DNA of 64,000 bases from Lysobacter alkalisoli (GCF_006547045.1 NZ_CP041242.1:354001-418000), one strand, 5' to 3'; shown: positions 26,409-36,686, numbered from the stretch's first letter. Notes: generated from the sequence alone by a model not told the origin. A program made the numbers and translations.

Positions 26409-28844
26409 CTACTGCCGCGCCGCCCTCTGCCGGGTCGTCAGCCGTGCCTCGTCCTCCGGCCGCCAGCGTTCACCGGCGGCAGTCCGGGCCGCCTGCTCCC
26501 AGTGCAGCGCATCGCTGGCGTCGCCGCGGGCGGCGGCCATCGCGGCGTGCACGCGCAGCAGGTCGGGATCGCCGGCAAGGGTGTCGCCGGCCCGGGCGAG
26601 TTCGGCTTCCGCAGCGGCAATGTCGCCGCCGGCGAGCGCGACCTCGGCGAGGCCGGCATGCAGCTGCTGCAGCCGGCGCGCGTTGCCAAGCGGTTCGGCC
26701 AGTACGAGCGCTTCCCGCAGCCTGCGCGCGGCGCCATCGGGGTCGCCGGCATCGAGCCGCAGCCGGGCCAGATCGAAGAGCACATCGATCACGAATGGCG
26801 TCGGGCCATCCGCAACCAGCTCCTGGTGCAGCGCGAGCAGCTGGCGTTCGGCGCTGGCCTGCTTGCCTTCGGCGCGATCGAGACGTGCCAGATGGCGGCG
26901 TTGGCGCCTGGCGCCGGTGGTGTCGTCGATCGCCAGCCATGCCTCGAGGGCGCCTTCGAGCCACCTCCGTGCCGCGGCATGGTCGCCCAGATCGAGGCTG
27001 AACTGGCCCAGCAGCGACCGGGCGTTGGCGACGGTCGGGCGGTCGCCGATCGACTCGGCCAGCTGCAGCGCCGCGCTTGCATGTTCCATGGCCAGCCGCA
27101 GATGCCCCAGCTGCGCTTCTGCCATCGCCAGGCCGTTGAGCGCCGAGGCCTCGGCGGTCCGGTTGCCGAGCGCACGATGCACCGCCAGCACGTTGCCGGC
27201 CAGGTCGCGCGCCTCCTCGAAGCGGCCCTCGCGCCGGCGCAGGTCGGCGAGCCCGTTGAGCACGACGGCCTCGTTGCGGCGATCGCCGGTCAGCCGGAAC
27301 CGGGCCAGCGCGCCCTCCAGGTGGCGCCCGGCGGAGACCAGGTCGCCCGCGCGCAGGTCGACCTGGGCCAGCGAGTTGAGCACGTTGCCGGTAGGGCCCT
27401 CATGCCCGGCCGCCGCCTCGGCGCTGATCGCGCGGGTCAGGTAGTCGCGGGCGGCTTCGAGGTCGTTGCGGTAGGTCGCGATGATGCCGCGACTGACCAG
27501 CACCGTCGCGCTGCGCTCGGGATCGCCATGCCGGTCGGCGATGGCCAGAGCCTCGTCGAGCAGGCGCTCGGCCTCCGCGTCCTCGCCGGCGCGCCAGAGC
27601 AGGATCGCCAGCGCGTTGCGTGCGCCAAGGCGTTGGCGGGCGTCGTCGTTGGCGTCGGCTTCTTCGAGCAGTTCGCGCAACAGCACGCTCGCCTCCTCGC
27701 GCTCGCCCAGGTCGCGCCGCGCCAGCGCCAGTTCGTAGCGCGGCCAGAACGCCCCCGGCGCCTGTTCGCTGGCGAGGCGGAAATACTCGACCGAACCCGG
27801 GATGTCGCCCTGCAGCCGTAGCGCACGGCCGCGCAGGTAGGCCTCGTTGGCGAAGCTGTCCTCGGAGGCCGGTGGCTGGGTGGAATCGCCGAGGATCACG
27901 CTGAGATCGGCGCCGACGGCATGTGCGAGCGCGGTGACATCGGCACCGACCGCGGTGCGTACGCGCCGACGGCCATCGGGATCGACGAGGACGTAGTCGA
28001 GGCGCAGCTGGCCACCGCGGCGTTCGATCCGGCCCTCGACAAGATGGGTGACTCCGAAAATGTCGCGCAGCCGTGCCAGTCGTCCCGCCTCATCGAGCCC
28101 GTCCAGTCGCGGCTCCAGGTCGAGCACCTCGCGTGCGCCGAGCACGCCGACCCGGCCGCCGCTGCGCAGGATGTCGCCGATCGCGCCCATCAGGCCGAGT
28201 CCGGCCCAGTCGAGGCGGGACTCGCCAGTGCCATTCTCGAACGGTCGTACCGCCAGCCGCACCGGGCCGTCTGTCGGCATGCCGCGCTCGTTGCCGTACC
28301 ACCATCCGCCGATGGCGACGAGGGCAAGCGCGCACAGGGCCAGGCCGAGTCCGACCAGGCGCTTTCGCCGTGTGCGGCGTGTCGCAGGCAGGTCGGGACT
28401 GTTGATGGCCGTCGGTGCACTGGCCGTCGGCGTGTCGGCGGCGGGCTTCCCCGGGATCGCAGACAGGTCGTCAGGCGCATCCGCCAGCGGTTCTTCCACG
28501 GGCACCACAGGTGCGACGAACCGGTAGCCGTGCCCGTGCACGGTGCGAATCACCTGCGGGTTGTCGGCCTCGTCGTCGAGCGCACGCCGCGCCTTCATCA
28601 CGCAGCGCGTCAGCGCCGCCTCGGTGACCACCTGGCCGGCCCAGACCACGTCGAACAGCTCGTTCTTGTCGACCACGCGGCCGCGGTGGACGAGCAGGCA
28701 GGCGATGAAGTCGAACACCTTCGGCTGCAACTCCACCGCCCGGCCGTGGCGCAGCAGTTCGCGGCTGTGCGGGCGCAGCTCGAAGTCGCCGAAGCGGTAG
28801 GCCTGCCGCTGGACGGGGCCGTCGGGAGCGGGATGGAGTGTCAT
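26409..28844 (-). CDS. CadC-like membrane regulator: winged helix, one TM segment, TPR domain
   Basis: One-component regulator of 811 residues. The N-terminal OmpR/CadC-type winged helix (YRFGDFELRPHSRELLRHG to VIRTVHGHGYRFVAPV, residues about 16-110) binds DNA. A Pro/Ala-rich linker leads to a basic-flanked membrane helix (LVGLGLALCALALVAIGGWW). The outer part has a TolB-like N-terminal domain (RLAVRPFENGTGES, then GDILRSGGRV) and at least eight TPR-like repeats. It probably senses a periplasmic signal and regulates from the membrane. No target gene is evident nearby. It is transcribed away from maeB. Confidence 0.82.
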   Translation of the reverse strand: MTLHPAPDGPVQRQAYRFGDFELRPHSRELLRHGRAVELQPKVFDFIACLLVHRGRVVDKNELFDVVWAGQVVTEAALTRCVMKARRALDDEADNPQVIRTVHGHGYRFVAPVVPVEEPLADAPDDLSAIPGKPAADTPTASAPTAINSPDLPATRRTRRKRLVGLGLALCALALVAIGGWWYGNERGMPTDGPVRLAVRPFENGTGESRLDWAGLGLMGAIGDILRSGGRVGVLGAREVLDLEPRLDGLDEAGRLARLRDIFGVTHLVEGRIERRGGQLRLDYVLVDPDGRRRVRTAVGADVTALAHAVGADLSVILGDSTQPPASEDSFANEAYLRGRALRLQGDIPGSVEYFRLASEQAPGAFWPRYELALARRDLGEREEASVLLRELLEEADANDDARQRLGARNALAILLWRAGEDAEAERLLDEALAIADRHGDPERSATVLVSRGIIATYRNDLEAARDYLTRAISAEAAAGHEGPTGNVLNSLAQVDLRAGDLVSAGRHLEGALARFRLTGDRRNEAVVLNGLADLRRREGRFEEARDLAGNVLAVHRALGNRTAEASALNGLAMAEAQLGHLRLAMEHASAALQLAESIGDRPTVANARSLLGQFSLDLGDHAAARRWLEGALEAWLAIDDTTGARRQRRHLARLDRAEGKQASAERQLLALHQELVADGPTPFVIDVLFDLARLRLDAGDPDGAARRLREALVLAEPLGNARRLQQLHAGLAEVALAGGDIAAAEAELARAGDTLAGDPDLLRVHAAMAAARGDASDALHWEQAARTAAGERWRPEDEARLTTRQRAARQ

Positions 28845-29031
28845 CCAGGGCAGGCCGGGAAGCAGGGACGCTGATCAACTGATCCAAACGCAGGCGCTGC
28901 CGGATACCGGACGCGGACCGTGCGCTGGCGAATGGCCACGCGCGTGCGGGCATCCGCCCGCCGCGGCGAGCCGGGTTCAGCCATCACCGGTAGAATCACC
29001 AGCCCGTCTCCGCTTTCATCGCCGCCTCCCG

Positions 29032-31326
29032 ATGCCCGACAACGACGCTTTCAAGCAAGCCGCGCTCGATTATCACCGCCTCAGCCCGCCCGGCAAGATC
29101 AAGGTCACCGCGACCAAGCCGATGCTGACCCAGCGCGACCTTGCCCTGGCGTACTCTCCGGGTGTCGCCTATGCCTGCGAGGAGATCGCCGCCGATCCCA
29201 ACACTGCCCGCGACTACACCGCGCGCGGCAATCTGGTGGCGGTGGTCAGCAACGGTACCGCGGTGCTCGGCCTGGGCGACATCGGCGCACTGGCCGGCAA
29301 GCCGGTGATGGAAGGCAAGGGCGTGCTGTTCCAGAAGTTCGCCGGCATCGACGTGTTCGACATCGAGGTCGACGAGCGCGACCCCGACAAGCTGGTCGAC
29401 ATCATTGCCAGCCTGGAGCCGACTTTCGGCGGCATCAACCTGGAGGACATCAAGGCGCCGGAGTGCTTCATCGTCGAGCGCAAGCTGCGCGAGCGGATGA
29501 AGATCCCGGTGTTCCACGACGACCAGCACGGTACCGCGATCATCGTCGGCGCGGCCGTGCTCAACGCACTGGAAGTGGCCGGCAAGGACATCGGTGAGGT
29601 CAAGGTCGCCACCACCGGCGCCGGCGCCGCCGGCATCGCCTGCCTCGACATGCTGGTCGCGCTGGGGGTGAAGAAGGAGCACATCACCGCATTCGACCGC
29701 GAGGGCGTGATCTATTCGGGCCGGCCCAACCTCGACCCGGACAAGGCCCGCTACGCGCGCGACACCGATGCCCGCTCGCTGGCCGAGATCGTCGCCGGTG
29801 CCGACCTGTTCCTCGGCCTGTCCGCTGGCGGCGTGCTCAAGCCGGAGATGGTCGCGACCATGGCCGACAAGCCGGTCATCCTCGCGCTCGCCAACCCGTA
29901 CCCCGAGATCCTGCCGGAGGACGCCCACGCGGTGCGCCCGGACGTGATCATGGCCACCGGCCGTTCGGACTACCCGAACCAGGTCAACAACGCGCTGTGC
30001 TTCCCGTACATCTTCCGCGGCGCGCTCGATGTCGGCGCCACCGTCATCAACGAGGAGATGAAGCTGGCCTGCGTGCGTGCGATCGCGCAACTGGCGCGGA
30101 TGGAAGCCAGCGACCTGGGCAGCGCCTACGGCGAGGACGTCCCGACCTTCGGCCCCGACTACCTGATCCCGCGTCCGTTCGACGCGCGCCTGCTGGTGAT
30201 GCTGGCGCCGGCCGTCGCCCTGGCGGCGATGAAGTCCGGCGTGGCGACCCGCCCGCTGGAGGACGTGGAGGCCTACGTCGAGCAGCTCGGCCAGTTCATC
30301 CACCGCACCGGCCTGGTGATGAAGCCGGTCTACGACCGTGCCCGCAGCGACCGCAAACGCGTGGTCTACGCCGAAGCCGAGGAAGAGGTCGTGCTGCGCG
30401 CGGTGCAGACGGTGGTCGACGAGCGCCTCGCGTTCCCGATCCTGATCGGTCGCCCCGAGGTCATCGAGTCGCGCATCGAGCGGCTCGGCCTGCGCTTGCG
30501 TGCCGGCATCGACTACGAGCTGACCAACATCAACTCCGACCCGCGCTTCGACGACTACTGGCAGCAGTACCACGCCCTGACCGAGCGCCGCGGCGTCACC
30601 CCGGCCGCGGCCAAGAACCTGCTGCGTTCGCGGCCGACCCTGATCGCGGCGCTGATGGTCGAGCGCGGCGAGGCCGACGCGATGATCTGCGGCCTGGTCG
30701 GGCGCTTCCACAAGAAGCTCGGCTACCTGCGCAGCGTGTTCGACTTCGACAAGGGCGTCACCGGCACCGCGGCGATGACCGGTGTGATCAACGACAAGGG
30801 TGTGTGGTTCTTCCTCGACACCCATGTCCAGGTCGACCCGCCGGCCGAGCAGATCGCCGAGGCAACCCTGCAGGCGACCTACCGGCTCAAGCTGTTCGGC
30901 GTCGAGCCCAAGGTCGCGTTGCTGTCGCACTCCAACTTCGGCAGTCACGACAACCCCTCGGCGGCCAAGATGCGCAAGGTCCGCGAGATCCTCGCCAGGC
31001 GCATGCCCAGACTCGAGGTCGATGGCGAGATGATGGCCGACACCGCCTGGGACGAGGAACTGCGCCAGCGCATCTTCCCCAACACCACCCTCAGCGGCCG
31101 GCCGAACCTGTTCGTGATGCCCAGCCTGGACGCGGCCAACATCACCTACAACATGATCCGGATGATGACCGACGGCGTCGCGCTGGGCCCGATCCTGATG
31201 GGCCTGGACAAGCCCGCGCACATCCTGACCCCGAACTCGACTTCGCGCCGGCTCGTCAACATGACCGCGATCGCGGCCGTCGACGCCCAGATCCGCGCCG
31301 CGCGGGAGGCCGGGCACAAGGCTTGA
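29032..31326 (+). CDS. maeB: NADP-dependent malic enzyme with phosphotransacetylase-like domain
   Basis: Malic enzyme of 764 residues, the long MaeB type. It oxidatively decarboxylates malate to pyruvate with NADP+. The catalytic part (1-430) shows [16 protein letters not shown], the metal-binding [13 protein letters not shown] and the nucleotide loop [14 protein letters not shown]. The second half (about 440-760) is a phosphotransacetylase-like domain ([41 protein letters not shown]) used for allosteric control by acetyl-CoA rather than catalysis. A TAGAAT -10-like element lies at 28991. The next gene is aceE, so pyruvate supply and use are neighbours. Confidence 0.95.
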   Translation: MPDNDAFKQAALDYHRLSPPGKIKVTATKPMLTQRDLALAYSPGVAYACEEIAADPNTARDYTARGNLVAVVSNGTAVLGLGDIGALAGKPVMEGKGVLFQKFAGIDVFDIEVDERDPDKLVDIIASLEPTFGGINLEDIKAPECFIVERKLRERMKIPVFHDDQHGTAIIVGAAVLNALEVAGKDIGEVKVATTGAGAAGIACLDMLVALGVKKEHITAFDREGVIYSGRPNLDPDKARYARDTDARSLAEIVAGADLFLGLSAGGVLKPEMVATMADKPVILALANPYPEILPEDAHAVRPDVIMATGRSDYPNQVNNALCFPYIFRGALDVGATVINEEMKLACVRAIAQLARMEASDLGSAYGEDVPTFGPDYLIPRPFDARLLVMLAPAVALAAMKSGVATRPLEDVEAYVEQLGQFIHRTGLVMKPVYDRARSDRKRVVYAEAEEEVVLRAVQTVVDERLAFPILIGRPEVIESRIERLGLRLRAGIDYELTNINSDPRFDDYWQQYHALTERRGVTPAAAKNLLRSRPTLIAALMVERGEADAMICGLVGRFHKKLGYLRSVFDFDKGVTGTAAMTGVINDKGVWFFLDTHVQVDPPAEQIAEATLQATYRLKLFGVEPKVALLSHSNFGSHDNPSAAKMRKVREILARRMPRLEVDGEMMADTAWDEELRQRIFPNTTLSGRPNLFVMPSLDAANITYNMIRMMTDGVALGPILMGLDKPAHILTPNSTSRRLVNMTAIAAVDAQIRAAREAGHKA

Positions 31327-31340
31327 GTCGCGCTTTGGCG

Positions 31341-31371
31341 GCTCCCGGGCAAGGCAAAGCCGCACCCGGGA
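31341..31371. repeat. CCCGGGT-family repeat, half copy 3
   Basis: One arm only: CTCCCGGGCAAGGC, then AAAGCCGCACCCGGGA, matching the left arm of the copy at 8936. It lies just after maeB. Confidence 0.7.
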
Positions 31372-31387
31372 CCCCGTCCGCGCCGAC

Positions 31388-31419
31388 TGGTATGCGATGG
31401 CCGCGGACATCGCATACCA
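31388..31419. promoter_or_regulatory. 12-bp perfect inverted repeat upstream of aceE
   Basis: TGGTATGCGATG, an 8-nt centre, then CATCGCATACCA. It lies 122 bp before the aceE start and about 60 bp before a TAGAAT -10-like element (31480-31485). It could be an operator of a GntR-type (PdhR-like) regulator or an RNA hairpin. The factor is not known. Confidence 0.5.
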
Positions 31420-31516
31420 CCGACCAAAGGCGAAGGTTGCAGCCGAAACCGGAGCCCGGGAACGGCAATACCGCCCTGTTAGAATCCCGACTCTAACTCC
31501 CCATATCGTCACGAGG

Positions 31517-31534
31517 CGCGGCCATGGGGCCGCG
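31517..31534 (+). promoter_or_regulatory. hairpin covering the aceE translation-initiation region
   Basis: Perfect 7-bp GC stem CGCGGCC-ATGG-GGCCGCG ends 6 nt before the aceE ATG, where a Shine-Dalgarno sequence would lie. It would hide or replace the ribosome site in the mRNA. A regulatory role is inference. Confidence 0.5.
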
Positions 31535-31540
31535 GAACGC

Positions 31541-34246
31541 ATGAGCCAGACCTACGAAAGCCCCTTCGCCGACCTGCTGCATAACGACCCGGACCCGACC
31601 GAGACCCAGGAATGGATCGAGTCGGTCCAGGCCGTCATCGCGCATGACGGCGCCGAACGCGCCCACCAGCTGCTGCAGGGCATGGTCGAGGTCACCCGCC
31701 GTGCCGGCGCCCACCTGCCGTTCGCGCCGACCACCGAGTACATCAACACCATCCCGGTCCACCTGGAGCCCAAGACCCCGGGCGACCAGACCATGGAGTG
31801 GCGCATCCGCTCGCTGATCCGCTGGAACGCGATGGCGATGGTCGTGCGCGCCAACCGCAAGCCCGGCGACCTGGGCGGTCACATCGCCAGCTTCGCCTCC
31901 GCCGCGACGCTCTACGACGTCGGCTTCAACCACTTCTGGCGCGGCCCCGAGGGTGACCACCCCGGCGACCTGATCTGCGTGCAGGGTCACAGCTCGCCCG
32001 GCATCTACGCGCGTTCCTTCCTCGAAGGCCGCCTGAGCGAATCCCAGCTCGACCACTTCCGCATGGAAGTCGACGGCCGCGGCATCAGCTCCTACCCGCA
32101 CCCGTGGCTGATGCCCGACTACTGGCAGGTGCCGACCGTATCGATGGGCCTGGGCCCGATCGCCGCCATCTACCAGGCCCGCAACTGGAAGTACCTGGAA
32201 GGCCGCGGCCTGCTGCCCAAGACCGACCGCAAGGTCTGGTGCTTCCTGGGCGACGGCGAGTGCGACGAGCCCGAGAGCCTGGGCGCGATCAGCGTCGCCG
32301 GCCGCGAGGGTCTGGACAACCTGGTGTTCGTCATCAACTGCAACCTGCAGCGCCTGGACGGCCCGGTGCGCGGCAACGGCAAGATCATCCAGGAGCTGGA
32401 AGGCCAGTTCCGCGGCGCCGGCTGGAACGTCATCAAGACCGTCTGGGGCAGCTACTGGGACCCGCTGCTGGCCCGCGACACCCAAGGCAAGCTGCGCCAG
32501 TTGATGATGGAAACCGTCGACGGCGAGTACCAGAACTGCAAGGCCTTCGGTGGCGCCTACACCCGCGAGCACTTCTTCGGCAAATACCCGGAGACCGCAC
32601 GCATGGTCGCCAACCTGTCCGACGACGACATCTGGCGCCTCAATCGCGGCGGCCACGACCCGCACAAGGTGTACGCGGCCTATGACGCGGCGACCAGGAT
32701 GCAGGGCATGCCCACCGTCATCCTCGCCAAGACGGTCAAGGGCTACGGCATGGGCGCCTCCGGCGAGTCGCTCAACCCGACCCACGGCACCAAGAAAATG
32801 GACGACGAGGCGGTCAGGCTGTTCCGCGACCGCTTCAACGTACCGGTCACCGACGCCCAGCTCGCCGACGGCCAGGTGCCGTTCTACCACCCGGGCAAGG
32901 ACTCCGAGGAAGTGCAGTACATGCTCGAGCGCCGCAAGGCGCTGGGCGGCTTCCTCCCGCAGCGCCGCCGCAAGGCCAGCACCTCGCTGGAAGTGCCGAA
33001 GCTCGAGACCTACGAGCGCCTGCTCAAGTCCACCGGCGAGCGCGAAATCAGCACCACCATGGCCTTCGTGCAGATGCTCAACATCACCCTGCGCGACAAG
33101 CAGATCGGCCCGCGCTGCGTGCCGATCGTCGCCGACGAGGCGCGCACCTTCGGCATGGAAGGCCTGTTCCGCCAGCTTGGCATCTACGCCCCGCAGGGCC
33201 AGAAGTACAAGCCGGTCGACCGCGACCAGCTCATGTACTACCGCGAGGACGCTGCCGGGCAGGTGCTGGAAGAGGGCATCACCGAGGCCGGTGCGTTCTC
33301 CAGCTGGCTGGCCTGCGCCACCAGCTACAGCACCAACGACCTGCAGATGCTGCCGTTCTACATCTACTACTCGATGTTCGGCTTCCAGCGCATCGGCGAC
33401 TCCGCCTGGCAGGCCGCCGACATGCGCGCCCGCGGCTTCCTGCTCGGCGCCACCGCCGGCCGCACCACGCTCAACGGCGAGGGCCTGCAGCACGAGGACG
33501 GCCACAGCATGGTCCAGGCCGGCCTGATCCCCAACTGCCGCAGCTACGACCCCACCTTCAGCTACGAGGTGGTCACCATCATGCAGTACGGCATGCAGCG
33601 CATGATCGCCGAGCAGCGCGACGAGTACTTCTACGTCACCCTGATGAACGAAAACTACCCCCACCCGGACATGCCCGAGGGCAGCGCCGAGGGGATCATC
33701 AAGGGCATGTACCTGCTCAAGGACGCCGGCAAGCCGAAGAAGAGCGAACTGCGCGTGCAGCTGCTCGGCAGCGGCACCATCCTGCGCGAGGTCATCGCCG
33801 CCGCCGAACTGCTCGACAAGGACTTCGGCGTGACCGCCGACATCTGGTCCTGCCCCAGCTTCAATGAGCTCGGCCGCGACGGCACCGACGCCATCCGCCA
33901 CAACCGCCTGCACCCCGAAGACAAAAAGCCGCGCAAGCCCTACGTCACCGAACTGCTCGAAGGCCGCCAGGGCCCGGCGATTGCCGCGACGGATTACATC
34001 CGCACCTACGCCGACCAGATCCGCGAGTTCGTGCCGATGCGCTACACCGTCCTGGGCACCGACGGCTTCGGCCGCAGCGACACCCGCGCCAACCTGCGCC
34101 GCCACTTCGAGGTCGACCGCTTCCACATCGCCCACGCGGCGATCGAAGCCTTGGCGAAGGACGGCAAGATGGCCGCCAAGGACGTCACCCGCGCGATCAA
34201 GGAGTACAAGATCGACGTGGAGAAGCCGAATCCGATTGGGGTTTGA
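31541..34246 (+). CDS. aceE: pyruvate dehydrogenase E1 component, homodimeric
   Basis: E1 subunit of the pyruvate dehydrogenase complex, 901 residues, close to E. coli AceE. It decarboxylates pyruvate with thiamine diphosphate and acetylates the E2 lipoyl group. The ThDP motif is GDGECDEPES, continuing to VFVINCNLQ; GHSSPGIYARSF, TFGMEGLFRQLGIY and HEDGHSM are other family marks. No aceF or lpd follows within the window, so the E2/E3 genes must lie elsewhere. The start MSQTYESPF has no clear Shine-Dalgarno and is preceded by a stable hairpin. Confidence 0.97.
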   Translation: MSQTYESPFADLLHNDPDPTETQEWIESVQAVIAHDGAERAHQLLQGMVEVTRRAGAHLPFAPTTEYINTIPVHLEPKTPGDQTMEWRIRSLIRWNAMAMVVRANRKPGDLGGHIASFASAATLYDVGFNHFWRGPEGDHPGDLICVQGHSSPGIYARSFLEGRLSESQLDHFRMEVDGRGISSYPHPWLMPDYWQVPTVSMGLGPIAAIYQARNWKYLEGRGLLPKTDRKVWCFLGDGECDEPESLGAISVAGREGLDNLVFVINCNLQRLDGPVRGNGKIIQELEGQFRGAGWNVIKTVWGSYWDPLLARDTQGKLRQLMMETVDGEYQNCKAFGGAYTREHFFGKYPETARMVANLSDDDIWRLNRGGHDPHKVYAAYDAATRMQGMPTVILAKTVKGYGMGASGESLNPTHGTKKMDDEAVRLFRDRFNVPVTDAQLADGQVPFYHPGKDSEEVQYMLERRKALGGFLPQRRRKASTSLEVPKLETYERLLKSTGEREISTTMAFVQMLNITLRDKQIGPRCVPIVADEARTFGMEGLFRQLGIYAPQGQKYKPVDRDQLMYYREDAAGQVLEEGITEAGAFSSWLACATSYSTNDLQMLPFYIYYSMFGFQRIGDSAWQAADMRARGFLLGATAGRTTLNGEGLQHEDGHSMVQAGLIPNCRSYDPTFSYEVVTIMQYGMQRMIAEQRDEYFYVTLMNENYPHPDMPEGSAEGIIKGMYLLKDAGKPKKSELRVQLLGSGTILREVIAAAELLDKDFGVTADIWSCPSFNELGRDGTDAIRHNRLHPEDKKPRKPYVTELLEGRQGPAIAATDYIRTYADQIREFVPMRYTVLGTDGFGRSDTRANLRRHFEVDRFHIAHAAIEALAKDGKMAAKDVTRAIKEYKIDVEKPNPIGV

Positions 34247-34339
34247 GACCGGGTGGGTCGGAACGAGTACGGTCCAGGGATGCTTCCTTGGGCTGCATCG
34301 GGAGTTGGATGCTCACGTCAGTTGCTTCGGGAATGATCC

Positions 34340-35692
34340 ATGCACGCTTCCTCCCTTGAGAACATGCACAGGTGCTACGAGCGCTATGTGCGTTCCGGCG
34401 CCCTGCACGATCAAGAATCCGTCACGGTGCTGGACGTCGGCGGTGCGGATATCAACGGCGGTTACCGCCAGGTTTTCAAGGATGCCCGCTACCGTTACTT
34501 GACAGCCGACCTGGCTGACGGGGACGGCGTCGACATCGTGCTCGAAGACCCGTACCGACTGCCGGTTGAGGATGGATCGGTGGACATCGTGGTGTCCGGC
34601 CAGATGCTGGAACACTGCGAGTTCTTCTGGCTGGCATTCGCCGAGATGATCAGGGTGCTGAAGCCCGACGGCTATCTTTTCATGATCGCCCCTTCCGCCG
34701 GCCCCATACATCGCTATCCCGTCGATTGCTACCGCTTCTATCCCGACGCATATGGCGCATTGGCGAAATATGCGAACTGCCAGTTGATCGAGGTATGGAG
34801 GGACGAGCGCGGGCCATGGCAGGACCTGGTCGGTGTTTTTTCCAGGCAATCCGTTCCCGTGCCTGCAGCAGGCAGCATCGTGCGAGTCGAGCACGCTCCC
34901 ATCGATCCTGCCACATTGCCGTCTGGCACTGCCGAGGAGGAGGCGACACGAGGCGGCGTTCATTATCTGGACGCGTTGGCGTCCCTGCACAAGGCATTGG
35001 AACCCGATCTCTATCTGGAAATAGGCGTCCGCCACGGGCGCAGCCTGGCACTTGCACGGGGCGCAGCGGTTGCCGTGGATCCCGCTCCGGACATCAAGGT
35101 CGGGCCCCTGTCGCCAACGACCCGGTTGCTGGCCATGACCAGCGACGACTTCTTCATGGATGTGGCCGCCGAGGAGCTGACGCAGCCTCCGGGACTCGTA
35201 TTCATCGACGGCATGCACCTCTTCGAATACGTCCTGAGGGACTTCATGCACGTCGAGCGACTGGCCGATCCGGGGACGCTGGTCGTGATCGACGATATCT
35301 ACCCGTCCCACCCGTCCCAGGCGGAACGCGATCGTCGAACCCGAGTGTGGACCGGTGATGTCTGGAAGCTGCAGCAGTGCCTTGCAAAGATGCGGCCGGA
35401 CCTGTTTCTTCTGCCGCTCGATACCGCTCCTACCGGCTTGCTTCTGATCGCTGGCCTGGATCCGAAGAACCGGGTGCTGTGGAACCACTACAATCCCACC
35501 GTGCGCAAATACAGCATGGATCAGGCGCCACCGCCTGAGATTCTCGAGCGTAGGGGAGCGATCGAGGCCGATCACCCCTTGGTGGCGGAGCTGCTCGCGA
35601 TCCTCAAGCAGAACTACCGGACCGGAACGCCCAGGAGCCAGGTTCTGGCCGGCTTGCGCGAGAAGCTTCCTTCCGGACAGGGGGAGAAATGA
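34340..35692 (+). CDS. protein with two methyltransferase domains
   Basis: Unusual protein of 450 residues joining two Rossmann methyltransferase folds. The N-terminal half (1-200) is a Methyltransf_11 type: VTVLDVGGADINGGYR, LEDPYRLPVEDGSVDIVVSG and MIRVLKPDGYLFMIAPS. The C-terminal half (about 215-400) resembles Methyltransf_24: LYLEIGVRHGRSLALA, a central acidic VFIDGMHLFEYVLRDF and VIDDIYPSHP. The stop codon overlaps the glycosyltransferase start (ATGA). Together they resemble glycan-modification modules. Base composition is slightly lower in GC than neighbours, suggesting transfer. The substrate is unknown. Confidence 0.75.
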   Translation: MHASSLENMHRCYERYVRSGALHDQESVTVLDVGGADINGGYRQVFKDARYRYLTADLADGDGVDIVLEDPYRLPVEDGSVDIVVSGQMLEHCEFFWLAFAEMIRVLKPDGYLFMIAPSAGPIHRYPVDCYRFYPDAYGALAKYANCQLIEVWRDERGPWQDLVGVFSRQSVPVPAAGSIVRVEHAPIDPATLPSGTAEEEATRGGVHYLDALASLHKALEPDLYLEIGVRHGRSLALARGAAVAVDPAPDIKVGPLSPTTRLLAMTSDDFFMDVAAEELTQPPGLVFIDGMHLFEYVLRDFMHVERLADPGTLVVIDDIYPSHPSQAERDRRTRVWTGDVWKLQQCLAKMRPDLFLLPLDTAPTGLLLIAGLDPKNRVLWNHYNPTVRKYSMDQAPPPEILERRGAIEADHPLVAELLAILKQNYRTGTPRSQVLAGLREKLPSGQGEK

Positions 35693-36606
35693 GTTCCCCC
35701 AAGCTCTCGATAATCGTCATCAGCTACAACATGGCGAGGGAATTGCCTCGTACGATTCGTTCGCTGGCGCTGCCCTTCCAGCGGGATATCGGGGAGGAAG
35801 ACTACGAGATCATCATCGTCGACAACGGTTCGACGCAGCCTTTCGACCATGAGCAACTCCGGCAGTTGGGCGCCAACATCAGCACCCACACGGTTCCCGA
35901 CGCGTCGCCTTCGCCCGTCGAGGCGATCAATCGCGGCCTGGCGCTGGCTCGCGGCGAGCTGGTGGGTGTGATGATCGATGGCGCGCGCATGGCTTCGCCC
36001 CGTCTGTTGGCCACCGCACTCGAGGCGGCGCGGCTGCATCCGCGCCCCGTGATCGGGACACTCGCGTTTCACCTCGGGCCCGACGTGCAACGACGAAGCA
36101 TGCTGAGTGGCTATTGCCAGGAAGTGGAGGATCAACTCCTGGCCTCGGTGGACTGGGTCACCGACGGCTACCGATTGTTTTCCATCTCGGTCTTTGCAGC
36201 CTCGTCGGCCGACGGCTGGTTCAGTGTTCCGGCAGAAACCAGCGCGCTATTCCTGACCCGCGAGCACTGGGAGAGACTCGGCGGCTACGAGCCGGGATTT
36301 GTTGCACCCGGCGGCGGACTGGTAAATCTCGACACCTGGGCGCGCGCCTGTGCGGACCCGACCGGTCAGGTCATCCTGTTGCTGGGCGAGGCGACCTTTC
36401 ATCAGGTTCATGGCGGGATCGTGACCAATTCTTCGGAGTCGAAGTGGAAGACGTTTCACGAAGAATACGTACGCATCCGTGGCCACGCCTACGTAAAACC
36501 ACAGGCGACTCCACTGTTGCTGGGCCGCCTGCCGGCAGCGGCACTCCCCAGCATGCAGCGCTCGGTGGAGCGTCAAATGCAGCCCGGCACCGGGAAGGCG
36601 CAATAA
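35689..36606 (+). CDS. family 2 (GT-A) glycosyltransferase
   Basis: GT-A fold glycosyltransferase of 305 residues. LSIIVISYNMARELPRTI and EIIIVDNGSTQPF form the nucleotide-sugar-binding start. VEAINRGLALARGELVGVMI ends in MIDGAR, in place of the usual DxD. LGGYEPGFVAPGGGLVN is the acceptor loop. There are no membrane segments, so it probably acts in the cytoplasm on a nascent glycan or protein. It overlaps the preceding two-domain methyltransferase by 4 bp, and the pair likely decorates the same product. The acceptor and donor are not predictable. Confidence 0.8.
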   Translation: MSSPKLSIIVISYNMARELPRTIRSLALPFQRDIGEEDYEIIIVDNGSTQPFDHEQLRQLGANISTHTVPDASPSPVEAINRGLALARGELVGVMIDGARMASPRLLATALEAARLHPRPVIGTLAFHLGPDVQRRSMLSGYCQEVEDQLLASVDWVTDGYRLFSISVFAASSADGWFSVPAETSALFLTREHWERLGGYEPGFVAPGGGLVNLDTWARACADPTGQVILLLGEATFHQVHGGIVTNSSESKWKTFHEEYVRIRGHAYVKPQATPLLLGRLPAAALPSMQRSVERQMQPGTGKAQ

Positions 36607-36686
36607 GCGGCAAAGACGGAGAAAAGAGAAAAGGAAGTCAGGTTCATTTGTTTCTCATGCGATGAACGGACCTGACCCTTCGCGAG

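Noticed and set aside
28996-31542. 848-codon minus-strand frame opposite maeB
   Set aside because: Same GC artefact; maeB on the other strand is unambiguous.
31493-34135. 880-codon minus-strand frame opposite aceE
   Set aside because: No homology-like motifs; aceE is certain.
36630-36680. GTCAGG-type imperfect inverted repeat (GTCAGGTTCAT ... ATGAACGGACCTGAC)
   Set aside because: The arms match only with a bulge; it may be a terminator of the GT gene, but support is too weak to list. A similar GGTTCAT sequence occurs at 40758 without clear structure.
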